Made by a program: the position numbers and the translations under genes. A stretch of DNA of 11,289 nt from an uncultured Polaribacter sp. Its GTDB lineage: Bacteria > Bacteroidota > Bacteroidia > Flavobacteriales > Flavobacteriaceae. Location: the NCBI GenBank assembly GCA_937936695.1, contig CALHCK010000062.1, forward strand, positions 1 to 11,289, in the 5' to 3' direction. The notes below the pieces were generated by a model. It worked only from the letters and a program-made list of their open reading frames with translations, did not search any database and was not told where the DNA came from. Every line of letters begins with the position of its first letter. Position 1 is the first letter of the stretch. Positions 1 through 6,845 of the stretch are shown piece after piece.

Positions 1-1402
1 CATTATTAGTTATAATTTGTACAAAATAAACTCCTTTTGGTAAATTGTTTATTTTTATTGTTGATGAAGTAGCTACATGCAATAATTGACCTAATTGATT
101 AAAAATATGTACTTTTTTTAATTGTAAACCTTCTGATAAACTAATAGTAAACTGTCCTTTTGTAGGGTTTGGAAATATACTAAATTTAGATAATATAAAG
201 TTATCTGAAGATAATACAGAAGCTAAAGAATATACCTTTACTTGACCTATAATTTCTTCTTCACTAGATTTATGAAGTGGTGCTTGAACTGCTACATAAT
301 TACCATCTTTACTTAAACTCACAGAATATCCTAATGCATCTCCAGTTGCATCTCCATCAATATCTACTCCTAATTGTTCCCAACTTTCATTTATATTTTT
401 ATAAATTCTAACATGTCCAGAATTTTCTCCATTTATCCCATGATTATTAGCTGCTCCTATAGCAATAGTATTACCATCTGCACTTAAACTTATAGAAGCT
501 CCTGATTTATCTAAATTTGCTTCACCAATAATATTGTCCCCAATTTGTTGCCAATTATCATTTATATTTCTAAAAATACTTACAAGACCAGAAAAATCTT
601 CATTATTATTATTAATTGTTTTTCCTGTAGCTACAATATTTCCATCTGCACTTAAACTAACAGATTCTCCTAAATAAATTTCTGACGAATTTTTATTAAT
701 ATCAGTACCTATTTGTTGCCAAATATCATTAATATTCCTATAAATTTTTACAAGACCAATATTTTTATTAAAATCATTTTCACCTGTTAACCCAATTGCT
801 AAAGTATTACCATTATTATTTAAACTTACTGACACTCCTAAATTACTGCTATGTAAAAATTCAATACCATTAATATCATCCCCTATTTGTTGCCAACTAT
901 TATTTATATTTTTATAAATACTTACATAAGCTGAGGATACACCTGGAGGAAGACGTCTTTTTTCTATATTTTTGAATTTAATACCTATAGCTATAATACT
1001 ACCATCGTCACTTAAACTTATTGAACTATTTATATAATTTTTTGAGTCCGTACTGATAATATCATCTCCTATTTGTTCCCAACTATTATTTACATTTTTA
1101 TAAATACTTGCTACACTAAATTCTTTAGATTTTGTAACAGCTACTATAGTTCCGTCTCCGTTTAATTTTACAGATTTACCTTCTATACTATTTCCTATTT
1201 GTTGCCAACTATTATTAATAATCTTGTAAATACTTACAAGATTACCATTTACTACACCTAATATGGTACCATCTGTATTAGTACTTACACTATTTTTAGG
1301 ATTTTCAGTTAAAGTATTACCAATAATAGTTTGTCCAACCTGAACTTGACCAAAAGTTACTGCACATAAGAAAGTACAGAATAAGAAGAATTGTTTTTTC
1401 AT
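1..1402 (-). CDS. Secreted seven-repeat beta-propeller protein with T9SS sorting domain (3' end missing)
   Basis: The reading frame is open on the minus strand from an ATG at 1402-1400 to the left edge (467 codons plus one base), with no stop. The N-terminus (MKKQFFLFCTFLCAVTFGQ) is a typical Flavobacteriia signal peptide, probably cleaved before Gln19. Residues about 30-400 hold seven degenerate repeats, each with a core like 'SVSLSADGNxxAIG' followed by 'VxIYKNINxSWQQIG'. The Trp of this second core recurs at residues 66, 108, 170, 228, 284 and 341; the seventh repeat ends at 'GQVKVYSL' without one. Spacing is 56-62 residues except for the 42-residue interval between the first two. This pattern resembles FG-GAP/integrin-alpha-like propeller repeats. 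From about residue 404 comes a type A T9SS C-terminal domain (FPNP at 410-413, then 'KGVYFVQI'). The protein is probably exported through the outer membrane and released or anchored at the surface; its ligand is unknown. Perhaps 10-15 residues are missing beyond the edge. Confidence 0.9.
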   Translation of the reverse strand, partial: MKKQFFLFCTFLCAVTFGQVQVGQTIIGNTLTENPKNSVSTNTDGTILGVVNGNLVSIYKIINNSWQQIGNSIEGKSVKLNGDGTIVAVTKSKEFSVASIYKNVNNSWEQIGDDIISTDSKNYINSSISLSDDGSIIAIGIKFKNIEKRRLPPGVSSAYVSIYKNINNSWQQIGDDINGIEFLHSSNLGVSVSLNNNGNTLAIGLTGENDFNKNIGLVKIYRNINDIWQQIGTDINKNSSEIYLGESVSLSADGNIVATGKTINNNNEDFSGLVSIFRNINDNWQQIGDNIIGEANLDKSGASISLSADGNTIAIGAANNHGINGENSGHVRIYKNINESWEQLGVDIDGDATGDALGYSVSLSKDGNYVAVQAPLHKSSEEEIIGQVKVYSLASVLSSDNFILSKFSIFPNPTKGQFTISLSEGLQLKKVHIFNQLGQLLHVATSSTIKINNLPKGVYFVQIITNN

Positions 1403-1438
1403 TGCTTTTTATTTTAAGTAAAAATAAAAAAATATCAC

Positions 1439-1909
1439 TTATCAACATTCTATAGTATTATTATTTTTCTTTTATAAAATTTAAAAAAACAATGATGTTT
1501 ATAATAGTATGTGAATAGCTACTATAAAAATATATCTTTTTATTTTTAAGTTTGAGTTATTAATAATAATTGACAATTTATGAGTTGCTTAAAAGCTTTA
1601 AAATCAATTATAAAATACAGTTATTAACAAAAGTTATAAACAGGTATTCACTTATTTTTATGAATAACTTAAAATACAATTTGTGTAAATAAATTGTAAA
1701 AAATATGTTGATAAACTATTATTAAAAACTAAGAATAAAATTTGCATATATGTAACACTTCCTTGTATTATAATAAATATTAAAATAACCAAAAAAAGTT
1801 TCTTGTTTTTTATAAGAAGTTCTTAACATTTAGGTAAACTACTTAAAGCATTAAAAACAAACTAGTTATTAATATTTAGTAAATTTTGAATGTTTATAAC
1901 TGTTGATAA
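1439..1909. repeat. Seven dispersed copies of TTATNAACA (DnaA-box-like 9-mers)
   Basis: Exact matches on the plus strand are at 1439-1447 (N=C), 1621-1629 (N=T) and 1634-1642 (N=A). Matches on the minus strand are at 1496-1504 (A), 1706-1714 (C), 1891-1899 (A) and 1901-1909 (C). The last two lie in tandem 10-bp units, TGTTTATAAC TGTTGATAAC. TTATCAACA differs from the E. coli DnaA box TTATCCACA at position 6 only. A further related site, ATTTACACA, is at 1682-1690 on the minus strand. With A and T at about 0.4 each, a hand estimate gives well under one match to TTATNAACA expected in both strands of this region, so the repetition looks real. Binding by DnaA is inference. Confidence 0.55.
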
Positions 1910-1930
1910 CCGTTAATTTCTATATTTTTG
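1903..1930 (+). promoter_or_regulatory. Putative Bacteroidota-type promoter of rpiB
   Basis: TTG at 1903-1905, a 17-bp spacer, then TATTTTTG at 1923-1930 match the Bacteroidota housekeeping form TTG-N17-23-TAnnTTTG exactly. Transcription would start around 1936-1940, giving a short leader before the rpiB ATG at 1962. The TTG element lies inside the second of two tandem DnaA-box-like 10-mers (1891-1910), so whatever binds there could compete with RNA polymerase. The match is by eye only. Confidence 0.55.
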
Positions 1931-1961
1931 TGATGTTTAATACTATTAAAATCAATAAATT

Positions 1962-2396
1962 ATGACAATTGCAATAGGTAACGATCATGCAGGTACAGAA
2001 TATAAGTTCGAAATTATAAAACATCTTGAAAATAAAGGACATAAAATTTTAAATTTTGGAACAGATACCAATGATTCTATGGATTACCCAGATGCTATAC
2101 ACCCAACTGCAGATGCTGTAGAGGCTGGTAAAGCAACTTTAGGTATTATTTTATGTGGTTCTGGTAATGGTGCACAAATTACTGCTAACAAACACCAAGG
2201 TATTAGAGCTGCTTTGTGTTGGAATAACGAGTTAGTTGCGTTAACCAGACAACATAATGATGCTAATATTTTAACGATTCCTGCACGTTTTGTTTCTTTA
2301 CAACAAGCTATAGGTTTTGTAGATGTTTTTTTAACGACAGAATTTGAAGGTGGAAGACATCAAAATAGAGTAAATAAAATTTCTTGCGCTGTATAA
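1962..2396 (+). CDS. rpiB: Ribose-5-phosphate isomerase B
   Basis: This 144-residue protein has the full length and all signature motifs of the RpiB/LacAB family, which interconverts ribose 5-phosphate and ribulose 5-phosphate in the cytosolic non-oxidative pentose phosphate pathway. Asp8-His9 stand in 'GNDHAG'. The catalytic Cys65 is followed by the phosphate-binding loop GSGNG (66-70). 'HNDANIL' (98-104) and the C-terminal 'EFEGGRHQNRVNKI' are also present. The ATG start puts the Asp-His pair at the usual position. The gene faces away from the motif-rich intergenic region and has the best promoter match in the window just upstream. The acetyltransferase gene follows after 42 bp. Confidence 0.97.
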   Translation: MTIAIGNDHAGTEYKFEIIKHLENKGHKILNFGTDTNDSMDYPDAIHPTADAVEAGKATLGIILCGSGNGAQITANKHQGIRAALCWNNELVALTRQHNDANILTIPARFVSLQQAIGFVDVFLTTEFEGGRHQNRVNKISCAV

Positions 2397-2400
2397 TTAT

Positions 2401-2447
2401 AAACTTCATTTTAAAAATAATTATCAAAAATTTTTAAAATGAAGTTT
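2401..2447. promoter_or_regulatory. Perfect 17-bp inverted repeat covering the acetyltransferase start codon
   Basis: Positions 2401-2417 and 2431-2447 are exact reverse complements, with a 13-nt loop (2418-2430). In RNA a U-G pair and an A-U pair could extend the stem outward by two (2399-2400 with 2448-2449). The right arm contains the ATG at 2439-2441 of the downstream gene. No run of T follows the stem, so it is not a classical intrinsic terminator, although it sits just after the rpiB stop. Only two of the 17 pairs are G-C, so the hairpin would be of moderate stability. It could limit translation of the acetyltransferase or mark the 3' end of the rpiB transcript; which is inference. Confidence 0.6.
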
Positions 2448-2882
2448 GTTATAAAATCATTTACAGAATTAACTACAAAAGAGCTTTATCAAATTTTACA
2501 ACTAAGAGCTGCTGTGTTTGTTGTAGAACAAGATTGTGTATACTTAGATACAGACTTTAAAGATCTAAAAGCATTGCATATTATTGGTTTTAAAAACAAC
2601 AGTTTAGTTGCTTATGCTCGTATTTTTAAACCTGAAGATTATTTTAAAAATGCAAGTATTGGTAGAGTTGTAGTTAAAAAAGAATATAGAAAATTAGGTA
2701 TAGGAAATAAACTTATACAAACTGCAATATGTACAATAAAAAATACATTTAAAGTACATGTAATTACTATTTCTGCACAATTATATTTATTATCATTTTA
2801 CGAAAAAAATAACTTTAAAAAAGTTAGTAATGTTTATTTAGAAGATGGTATACCACACATTAAAATGACTTGTTTACTGTAA
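2439..2882 (+). CDS. GNAT acetyltransferase, ElaA-like
   Basis: This 147-residue protein is close in length to E. coli ElaA and shares its N-terminal signature: 'LRAAVFVVEQDCVYLDTD' (residues 22-39) matches the family's Leu-Arg-x-x-Val-Phe-Val-Val-Glu-Gln-x-Cys-x-Tyr pattern. The central GNAT core is 'IGRVVV' (74-79) followed by the acetyl-CoA pyrophosphate loop 'YRKLGIG' (83-89), and the 'SFYEKNNFKKVS' segment near the C-terminus is usual for GNAT folds. The substrate is unknown; the family transfers acetyl from acetyl-CoA to an amine. The ATG at 2439 places the signature where ElaA has it, so the start is likely right even though it falls inside a 17-bp inverted repeat. Probably co-transcribed with rpiB unless the hairpin terminates transcription. 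Confidence 0.9.
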   Translation: MKFVIKSFTELTTKELYQILQLRAAVFVVEQDCVYLDTDFKDLKALHIIGFKNNSLVAYARIFKPEDYFKNASIGRVVVKKEYRKLGIGNKLIQTAICTIKNTFKVHVITISAQLYLLSFYEKNNFKKVSNVYLEDGIPHIKMTCLL

Positions 2883-2983
2883 TAAAATAATTACTTTTTC
2901 TAAGACTTTTAGCAAAATTACAAATACTATAAAATTGTTAATAAAGTAATTTTTTATGATTGATTTCGACATATTGTAAAAGA

Positions 2984-3601
2984 ATGTATATGGTTTCAAT
3001 TTTTTTCTTAGGATTAGTATTTTCGTTTTTAGGATACACACCACCAAGTGTGTTAAATATGACTGCTCTAAAAATAAAATTACAAGGAAACCCAAAAGAA
3101 TTTAAATTCTTTTTATTAGGTGTTTCTCTTGTTGTTTTTTTACAAGCATATGTATCTATATATTTAACTGAGTATATTAGAAGTAATCCTAGTTTTTTAG
3201 AGTTTTTACAGAAAGTAGGAATTTTAGTATTATTAAGTTTATCTTTTTACTTCTACAAGCAAAATAAAAAAGAAAAAAAACGTTTAAAAGTATCTAAACA
3301 AGGTAAAAATTCTTTTTTTACAGGAATATTCTTATCAACATTAAACATGTTTGCAATTCCTTTTTTCTGTGGTATTGCAGCACTTTTAGCAACTTATAAT
3401 TTAATGCATTTTGATACTCTTTCGGTATTATTATTTGTGTTAGGTTCTGTATTAGGTACTTTTTATATTTTGTATTTATACGGTAAATTTGCTTATAAAA
3501 TAGAAGCAAAAACAGGTAATTTAACAAAAAATATAAACTTAGTATTAAGTTTTATTACTGCTAGTTTTGCTATAGTTACTTTACTTAAATTTGTTATCTA
3601 A
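2984..3601 (+). CDS. LysE-like six-helix inner-membrane protein
   Basis: Hydropathy by eye gives six membrane segments: 'MVSIFFLGLVFSFLG', 'FFLLGVSLVVFLQAYVSIY', 'VGILVLLSLSFYFY', 'FFTGIFLSTLNMFAIPFF' extending to 'CGIAALLATY', 'LSVLLFVLGSVLGTFYILYL' and 'LVLSFITASFAIVTLLKF'. A strongly basic loop lies between helices 3 and 4. 'GYTPPSVLNMTALKI' after helix 1 resembles the Gly-x-x-Pro-Pro-Gly-Pro motif of the LysE/RhtB exporters, but Gly-Pro is replaced by Ser-Val, so amino-acid export is only a family guess. The frame is open from a TTG at 2960, but ATG at 2984 (205 residues) fits the family's short N-terminus; ATG at 2990 is also possible. The next gene starts 10 bp after the stop. Confidence 0.8.
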   Translation: MYMVSIFFLGLVFSFLGYTPPSVLNMTALKIKLQGNPKEFKFFLLGVSLVVFLQAYVSIYLTEYIRSNPSFLEFLQKVGILVLLSLSFYFYKQNKKEKKRLKVSKQGKNSFFTGIFLSTLNMFAIPFFCGIAALLATYNLMHFDTLSVLLFVLGSVLGTFYILYLYGKFAYKIEAKTGNLTKNINLVLSFITASFAIVTLLKFVI

Positions 3602-3611
3602 TACATTGTAA

Positions 3612-4463
3612 ATGAAATCTATTAAAAACTTAATAATAGAAGGTAAACATCAAAAACCAATAGTAACAGATGTTTTTTATAAAGAAACTCATCAACCAAA
3701 AAAAATAGTAATTTTTTGTCATGGTTATAAAGGTTATAAAGATTGGGGTGCTTGGAATTTAGTAGCTAATGCTTTTGCAGAAGCAGGTTTTTTCTTTGTA
3801 AAATTTAATTTTTCTCATAATGGAGGAACGGTTAAACAACCCATAGATTTTCCTGATTTAGATGCATTTGGTAACAATAATTATTCAAAAGAATTAGACG
3901 ATTTAGAAAGTGTTTTAAATTGGATAATTACAAATACTGAGTATAAAAAAGAGCTAAATATTAACGATATTTCTCTTATAGGGCATAGTAGAGGTGGTGG
4001 TATTGTGTTACTAAAAGCACATGAAAATAACGCTATTAAAAGAGTAATTACTCTAGCAGGTGTTTCTGATTATAAAAGTAGATTTCCTAAGAATGATGAG
4101 TTTTTGGCTTGGAAAGAAAAAGGAGTTTATTATGTAAAAAATGGTAGAACTCACCAAGAAATGCCTCATTTTTATCAATTTTATGAAAATTTTGTAAAAA
4201 ATGAAAATAGATTAACAATTAAAAGTGCTACAGAAAATTTAAAAATACCGCATTTAATAATTCATGGAAGCAATGATACTTCTGTATTAATAAACGAAGC
4301 TGAAAATTTAAAAAAATGGAATACTAAAAGCGAGTTTAAAATTATAGAAAAAGCAGATCACGTGTTTAATGTTTTTCATCCTTGGAAAAAAGAGGAAATG
4401 TCTAAAGAATTAAAAGAGGTTGTAAATTATTGTATAAATTTTATACAGTTAAGAGATTCATAA
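3612..4463 (+). CDS. Alpha/beta hydrolase
   Basis: This 283-residue cytosolic protein has a complete alpha/beta-hydrolase catalytic set. His-Gly at 37-38 ('IFCHGYKGYKDWG') forms the oxyanion region, the nucleophile elbow is GHSRG (124-128, Ser126), the acid is probably Asp222 in 'HGSND', and the base is His250 in 'ADHVF'. The short cap segment between about 155 and 205 is rich in charged and aromatic residues. It resembles dienelactone-hydrolase and peptidase-S9-like hydrolases of Bacteroidota. The substrate (ester, thioester or peptide) cannot be told. It starts 10 bp after the LysE-like gene and is probably co-transcribed with it; no functional link is evident. Confidence 0.9.
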   Translation: MKSIKNLIIEGKHQKPIVTDVFYKETHQPKKIVIFCHGYKGYKDWGAWNLVANAFAEAGFFFVKFNFSHNGGTVKQPIDFPDLDAFGNNNYSKELDDLESVLNWIITNTEYKKELNINDISLIGHSRGGGIVLLKAHENNAIKRVITLAGVSDYKSRFPKNDEFLAWKEKGVYYVKNGRTHQEMPHFYQFYENFVKNENRLTIKSATENLKIPHLIIHGSNDTSVLINEAENLKKWNTKSEFKIIEKADHVFNVFHPWKKEEMSKELKEVVNYCINFIQLRDS

Positions 4464-4546
4464 AACAACTAAAGTATGTGTTTTGTCTTACAATTTTAAT
4501 TTATCTTTAAAATACTAAAGAAAAACTAAATATTGTATTTATTACA

Positions 4547-5638
4547 ATGAGTAACAACCTACTTAATCCTCCTTTTAGAAAAATAATTCATGTAGATATG
4601 GATGCCTTTTACGCGTCTGTAGCAGAGTTAGATAATCCTGAATTAAGAGGTAAAGCAATTGCTGTGGGTGGTAATGAAATTCGTGGAGTTGTGTCTGCGG
4701 CTAGTTACGAAGCCAGAAAATTTGGAGTAAAATCTGCAATGAGTGGTTTTTTAGCAAAACAAAAATGTCCGCATCTTATTTTTGTAAAATCAGATTTTGC
4801 ACGTTATAAAGAATTGTCTTTACAAATAAGAGAAATTTTTTATGAATACACAGATTTAGTAGAACCACTTTCTTTAGATGAAGCTTATTTAGATGTAACC
4901 GAGAATAAAAAAGGAAATCCTTCTGCAAGTTTAATAGCAGAAGAAATCCGTCAAAAAATATACGATAAAACTGGGTTAAGAGCTTCTGCAGGTATATCAA
5001 TTAATAAATTTATAGCAAAAGTAGCTTCAGACATTAACAAACCTAACGGACAAAAAACGGTAAACCCAGATGAAGTGTTACTTTTTTTAGAAGAATTACC
5101 TGTAAATAAATTTTATGGTGTTGGTAAAGTTACTGCTGCTAAAATGTATAATTTAGGTATTTTTGTTGGCAACGATTTAAAACAAAAAAACTTAGAAGAG
5201 TTAACCACATTATTTGGTAAATCTGGTTTGCATTATTACAATATTGTTAGAGGTATACATAACAGTGCTGTAAAACCAAACAGAATTAGAAAATCGTTAG
5301 CAGCAGAACGAACTTTTAATACAAATATTTCGTCAGAAATTTATATGATAGAAAAGTTAGATAAAATTGCTGATGAATTAGAAAGACGCATGAAAAAAGC
5401 CAATACCAAAGGCAAAACAATTACGTTAAAAATAAAATATTCAGATTTTACGCAACAAACAAGAAGTAAAACAAAAGAGTTTTTTATGCAAACAAAACAA
5501 GAGTTTTTTCCGATTGTTAAAGAGCTATTGTATCAAGATAAATTAACAAACTCTGTACGTTTATTGGGTATTTCTTTTGCAAATTTAAATACCGTAAAAA
5601 AAGAACCTTTTTGGGTACAACTAAAGTTTGATTTTTAA
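4547..5638 (+). CDS. dinB: DNA polymerase IV (Y-family translesion polymerase)
   Basis: The 363 residues match the usual DinB length. The catalytic metal ligands are visible: Asp17 in 'IHVDMDAFYASV' and Asp111-Glu112 in 'SLDEAYLD'. Tyr22 is at the steric-gate position that excludes ribonucleotides. The 'ASAGISINKFIAKVASD' stretch and the thumb helix-hairpin-helix around 'FYGVGKVTAAKM' are typical, followed by the little-finger domain. The last six residues, QLKFDF, look like a beta-clamp-binding motif at the extreme C-terminus, as in E. coli Pol IV. The enzyme copies past damaged bases with low fidelity. An 83-bp gap precedes the gene. A 6-bp palindrome, ATTGTA-N5-TACAAT (4532-4548), overlaps the start codon and could be an operator, but no known SOS box was recognised. 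Confidence 0.97.
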   Translation: MSNNLLNPPFRKIIHVDMDAFYASVAELDNPELRGKAIAVGGNEIRGVVSAASYEARKFGVKSAMSGFLAKQKCPHLIFVKSDFARYKELSLQIREIFYEYTDLVEPLSLDEAYLDVTENKKGNPSASLIAEEIRQKIYDKTGLRASAGISINKFIAKVASDINKPNGQKTVNPDEVLLFLEELPVNKFYGVGKVTAAKMYNLGIFVGNDLKQKNLEELTTLFGKSGLHYYNIVRGIHNSAVKPNRIRKSLAAERTFNTNISSEIYMIEKLDKIADELERRMKKANTKGKTITLKIKYSDFTQQTRSKTKEFFMQTKQEFFPIVKELLYQDKLTNSVRLLGISFANLNTVKKEPFWVQLKFDF

Positions 5639-5650
5639 GGAACAATTAAC

Positions 5651-5685
5651 TTGTAAAAAAGAGAAAATAAACTTTAATTTTACAA
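5651..5685 (+). terminator. Weak inverted repeat after dinB
   Basis: TTGTAAAA (5651-5658) and TTTTACAA (5678-5685) are exact reverse complements with a 19-nt loop, 12 bp after the dinB stop. The stem is only eight pairs and A+T rich, and no clear T tract follows. It may mark the end of the dinB transcript before the flavoenzyme operon begins, but chance in such A+T-rich DNA is a real alternative. Confidence 0.25.
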
Positions 5686-5732
5686 AATATATAAAAATAG
5701 ATAGTGGTATTTATTTTTAAAAAATATTGGTA

Positions 5733-6842
5733 ATGAATTATAGTTATTGGGAATTAAAAGAATGGTTTACAAATGTAGATTTTACTATTGTAGGTAGTGG
5801 CATTGTAGGTTTAAATTGTGCATTAGCTCTTAAGAAAAAACACCCAAAAGCTACTATTTTAATTTTAGAAAAAGGAATGTTACCACAGGGTGCAAGTACC
5901 AAAAATGCTGGTTTTGCCTCTTTTGGTAGTTTATCTGAATTAATTAACGATAAAAAAACACATTCTGATGAAGAAATTTTTAATCTAGTAAGCCAACGCT
6001 GGAATGGATTACAAATTTTAAGAGAAAATTTAGGTGATAAAAAAATAGATTTTCAATTAAATAAAGGATTTGAATTGTGTGAAAACGCTTCTTTTTTTGA
6101 AGAATGTATCGCAAAAAAATCAGCAATTAATAAGTTGTTAAAACCTATTTTTAATAAAGATGTTTTTACTACTTGTAATAACCAATTTAAATTTAAAAAA
6201 GTTTACGAGCAGTATATTGTTAATAATTTTGAAGGTCAGATAGATACTGGTAAAATGGCTTTCGAACTTTTAAATAAAGTACAAAAATTAGGTATTAAAA
6301 TTTTAAATAATATAACAATACAAGAGTTTACAGAAGCCACCAATAAAGTAGCTATTAAAACAGATAAAATAACCTTTACCACCAACAAACTTTTTATTGC
6401 AACTAATGGGTTTACCAATACGTTGGTAGCAGAAAATGTAAAACCTGCCAGGGCACAAGTTTTAATAACAAAACCTATTAAAAATTTACATATAAAGGGT
6501 ACTTTTCATTTATACAAAGGCTATTATTATTTTAGAAATATAGGAGATAGAATTTTATTTGGAGGAGGAAGAAACTTAGATTTTAAAACTGAAGAAACTA
6601 CTAATTTCGGTCAAACAGAAATAGTACAAAATAAGTTAGAAACCATTTTAAAAGAAACTATTTTACCAGAAATAGATTTTGATATAGATCACAGATGGAG
6701 TGGTATTATGGGAATTGGTAATCAGAAAAAACCAATTGTTAAAAAACTATCAGAAAACGTATCATGTGGTGTTCGTTTAGGAGGCTTAGGAGTTTCTATA
6801 GGTAGTTTAATTGGTAAAGAATTAGCAGAAACATTAAATTAA
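5733..6842 (+). CDS. FAD-dependent oxidoreductase, DAO (DadA/PuuB-like) family
   Basis: The dinucleotide-binding motif GSGIVG (21-26) is followed by 'LILEKGMLPQGASTKNAGFASFG' (43-65, split here by description), the FAD-contacting segment of D-amino-acid-oxidase-like enzymes. 'ATNGFT' (223-228), 'LFGGGR' (275-280) and 'HRWSGIMG' (320-327) are further family signatures, and the C-terminal 'GLGVSIGSLIGKELAE' completes the FAD site. Members oxidise C-N bonds of amino acids or amines in the cytosol; the substrate here is unknown. ATG at 5733 gives 369 residues; an in-frame TTG at 5727 is less likely. The next gene begins 3 bp after the stop, so it probably belongs to the same transcript as the polyketide genes, but a role in that pathway is not shown. 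Confidence 0.9.
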   Translation: MNYSYWELKEWFTNVDFTIVGSGIVGLNCALALKKKHPKATILILEKGMLPQGASTKNAGFASFGSLSELINDKKTHSDEEIFNLVSQRWNGLQILRENLGDKKIDFQLNKGFELCENASFFEECIAKKSAINKLLKPIFNKDVFTTCNNQFKFKKVYEQYIVNNFEGQIDTGKMAFELLNKVQKLGIKILNNITIQEFTEATNKVAIKTDKITFTTNKLFIATNGFTNTLVAENVKPARAQVLITKPIKNLHIKGTFHLYKGYYYFRNIGDRILFGGGRNLDFKTEETTNFGQTEIVQNKLETILKETILPEIDFDIDHRWSGIMGIGNQKKPIVKKLSENVSCGVRLGGLGVSIGSLIGKELAETLN

Positions 6843-6845
6843 TAG

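Larger units (their letters stand above)
1403..1961. other. 559-bp A+T-rich divergent intergenic region
   Basis: No coding frame of useful length and no tRNA-like cloverleaf was found here. The region separates a leftward gene from a rightward block of genes. It contains many short A/T runs, the repeated 9-mer family described separately, and a promoter match just before rpiB. No good TAnnTTTG promoter was found for the leftward propeller gene. The size, composition, divergent flanks and DnaA-box-like repeats make a replication-origin or DnaA-regulated region a possibility. A large regulatory region for two divergent genes is the alternative. Confidence 0.7.

Noticed and set aside
370..1220. 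Regularly spaced similar segments that might suggest a CRISPR array or satellite repeat
   Set aside because: The period is 126-186 bp and variable, the copies are degenerate, and the period is a multiple of three in an open frame. They encode the propeller repeats.
2913..2920. CAAAATTA, a minus-strand TAnnTTTG promoter match
   Set aside because: It would drive transcription antisense into the acetyltransferase gene with no minus-strand gene to serve; a single 8-bp match is likely to be random.
2956..2979. Seven-codon frame (MIDFDIL) ending 4 bp before the LysE-like ATG, a possible leader peptide
   Set aside because: Short frames are expected by chance, and there is no attenuator-like structure or amino-acid bias to support it.
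2874..3095. Minus-strand open frame of 73 codons over the GNAT/LysE-like gap
   Set aside because: It overlaps the coding start of the LysE-like gene, has no family motif, and its composition is what the antisense of an A+T-rich membrane gene gives.
4532..4548. Palindrome ATTGTA-N5-TACAAT over the dinB start codon as an SOS operator
   Set aside because: A 6-bp arm in such A+T-rich DNA is weak evidence, and it matches no LexA box that I know. A similar TACATTGTA stands before the hydrolase gene (3602-3610), which argues for chance.
5639..5732. Promoter for the flavoenzyme/PKS operon
   Set aside because: No TTG-N17-23-TAnnTTTG arrangement is present in this gap. A divergent or activator-dependent promoter cannot be judged by eye.
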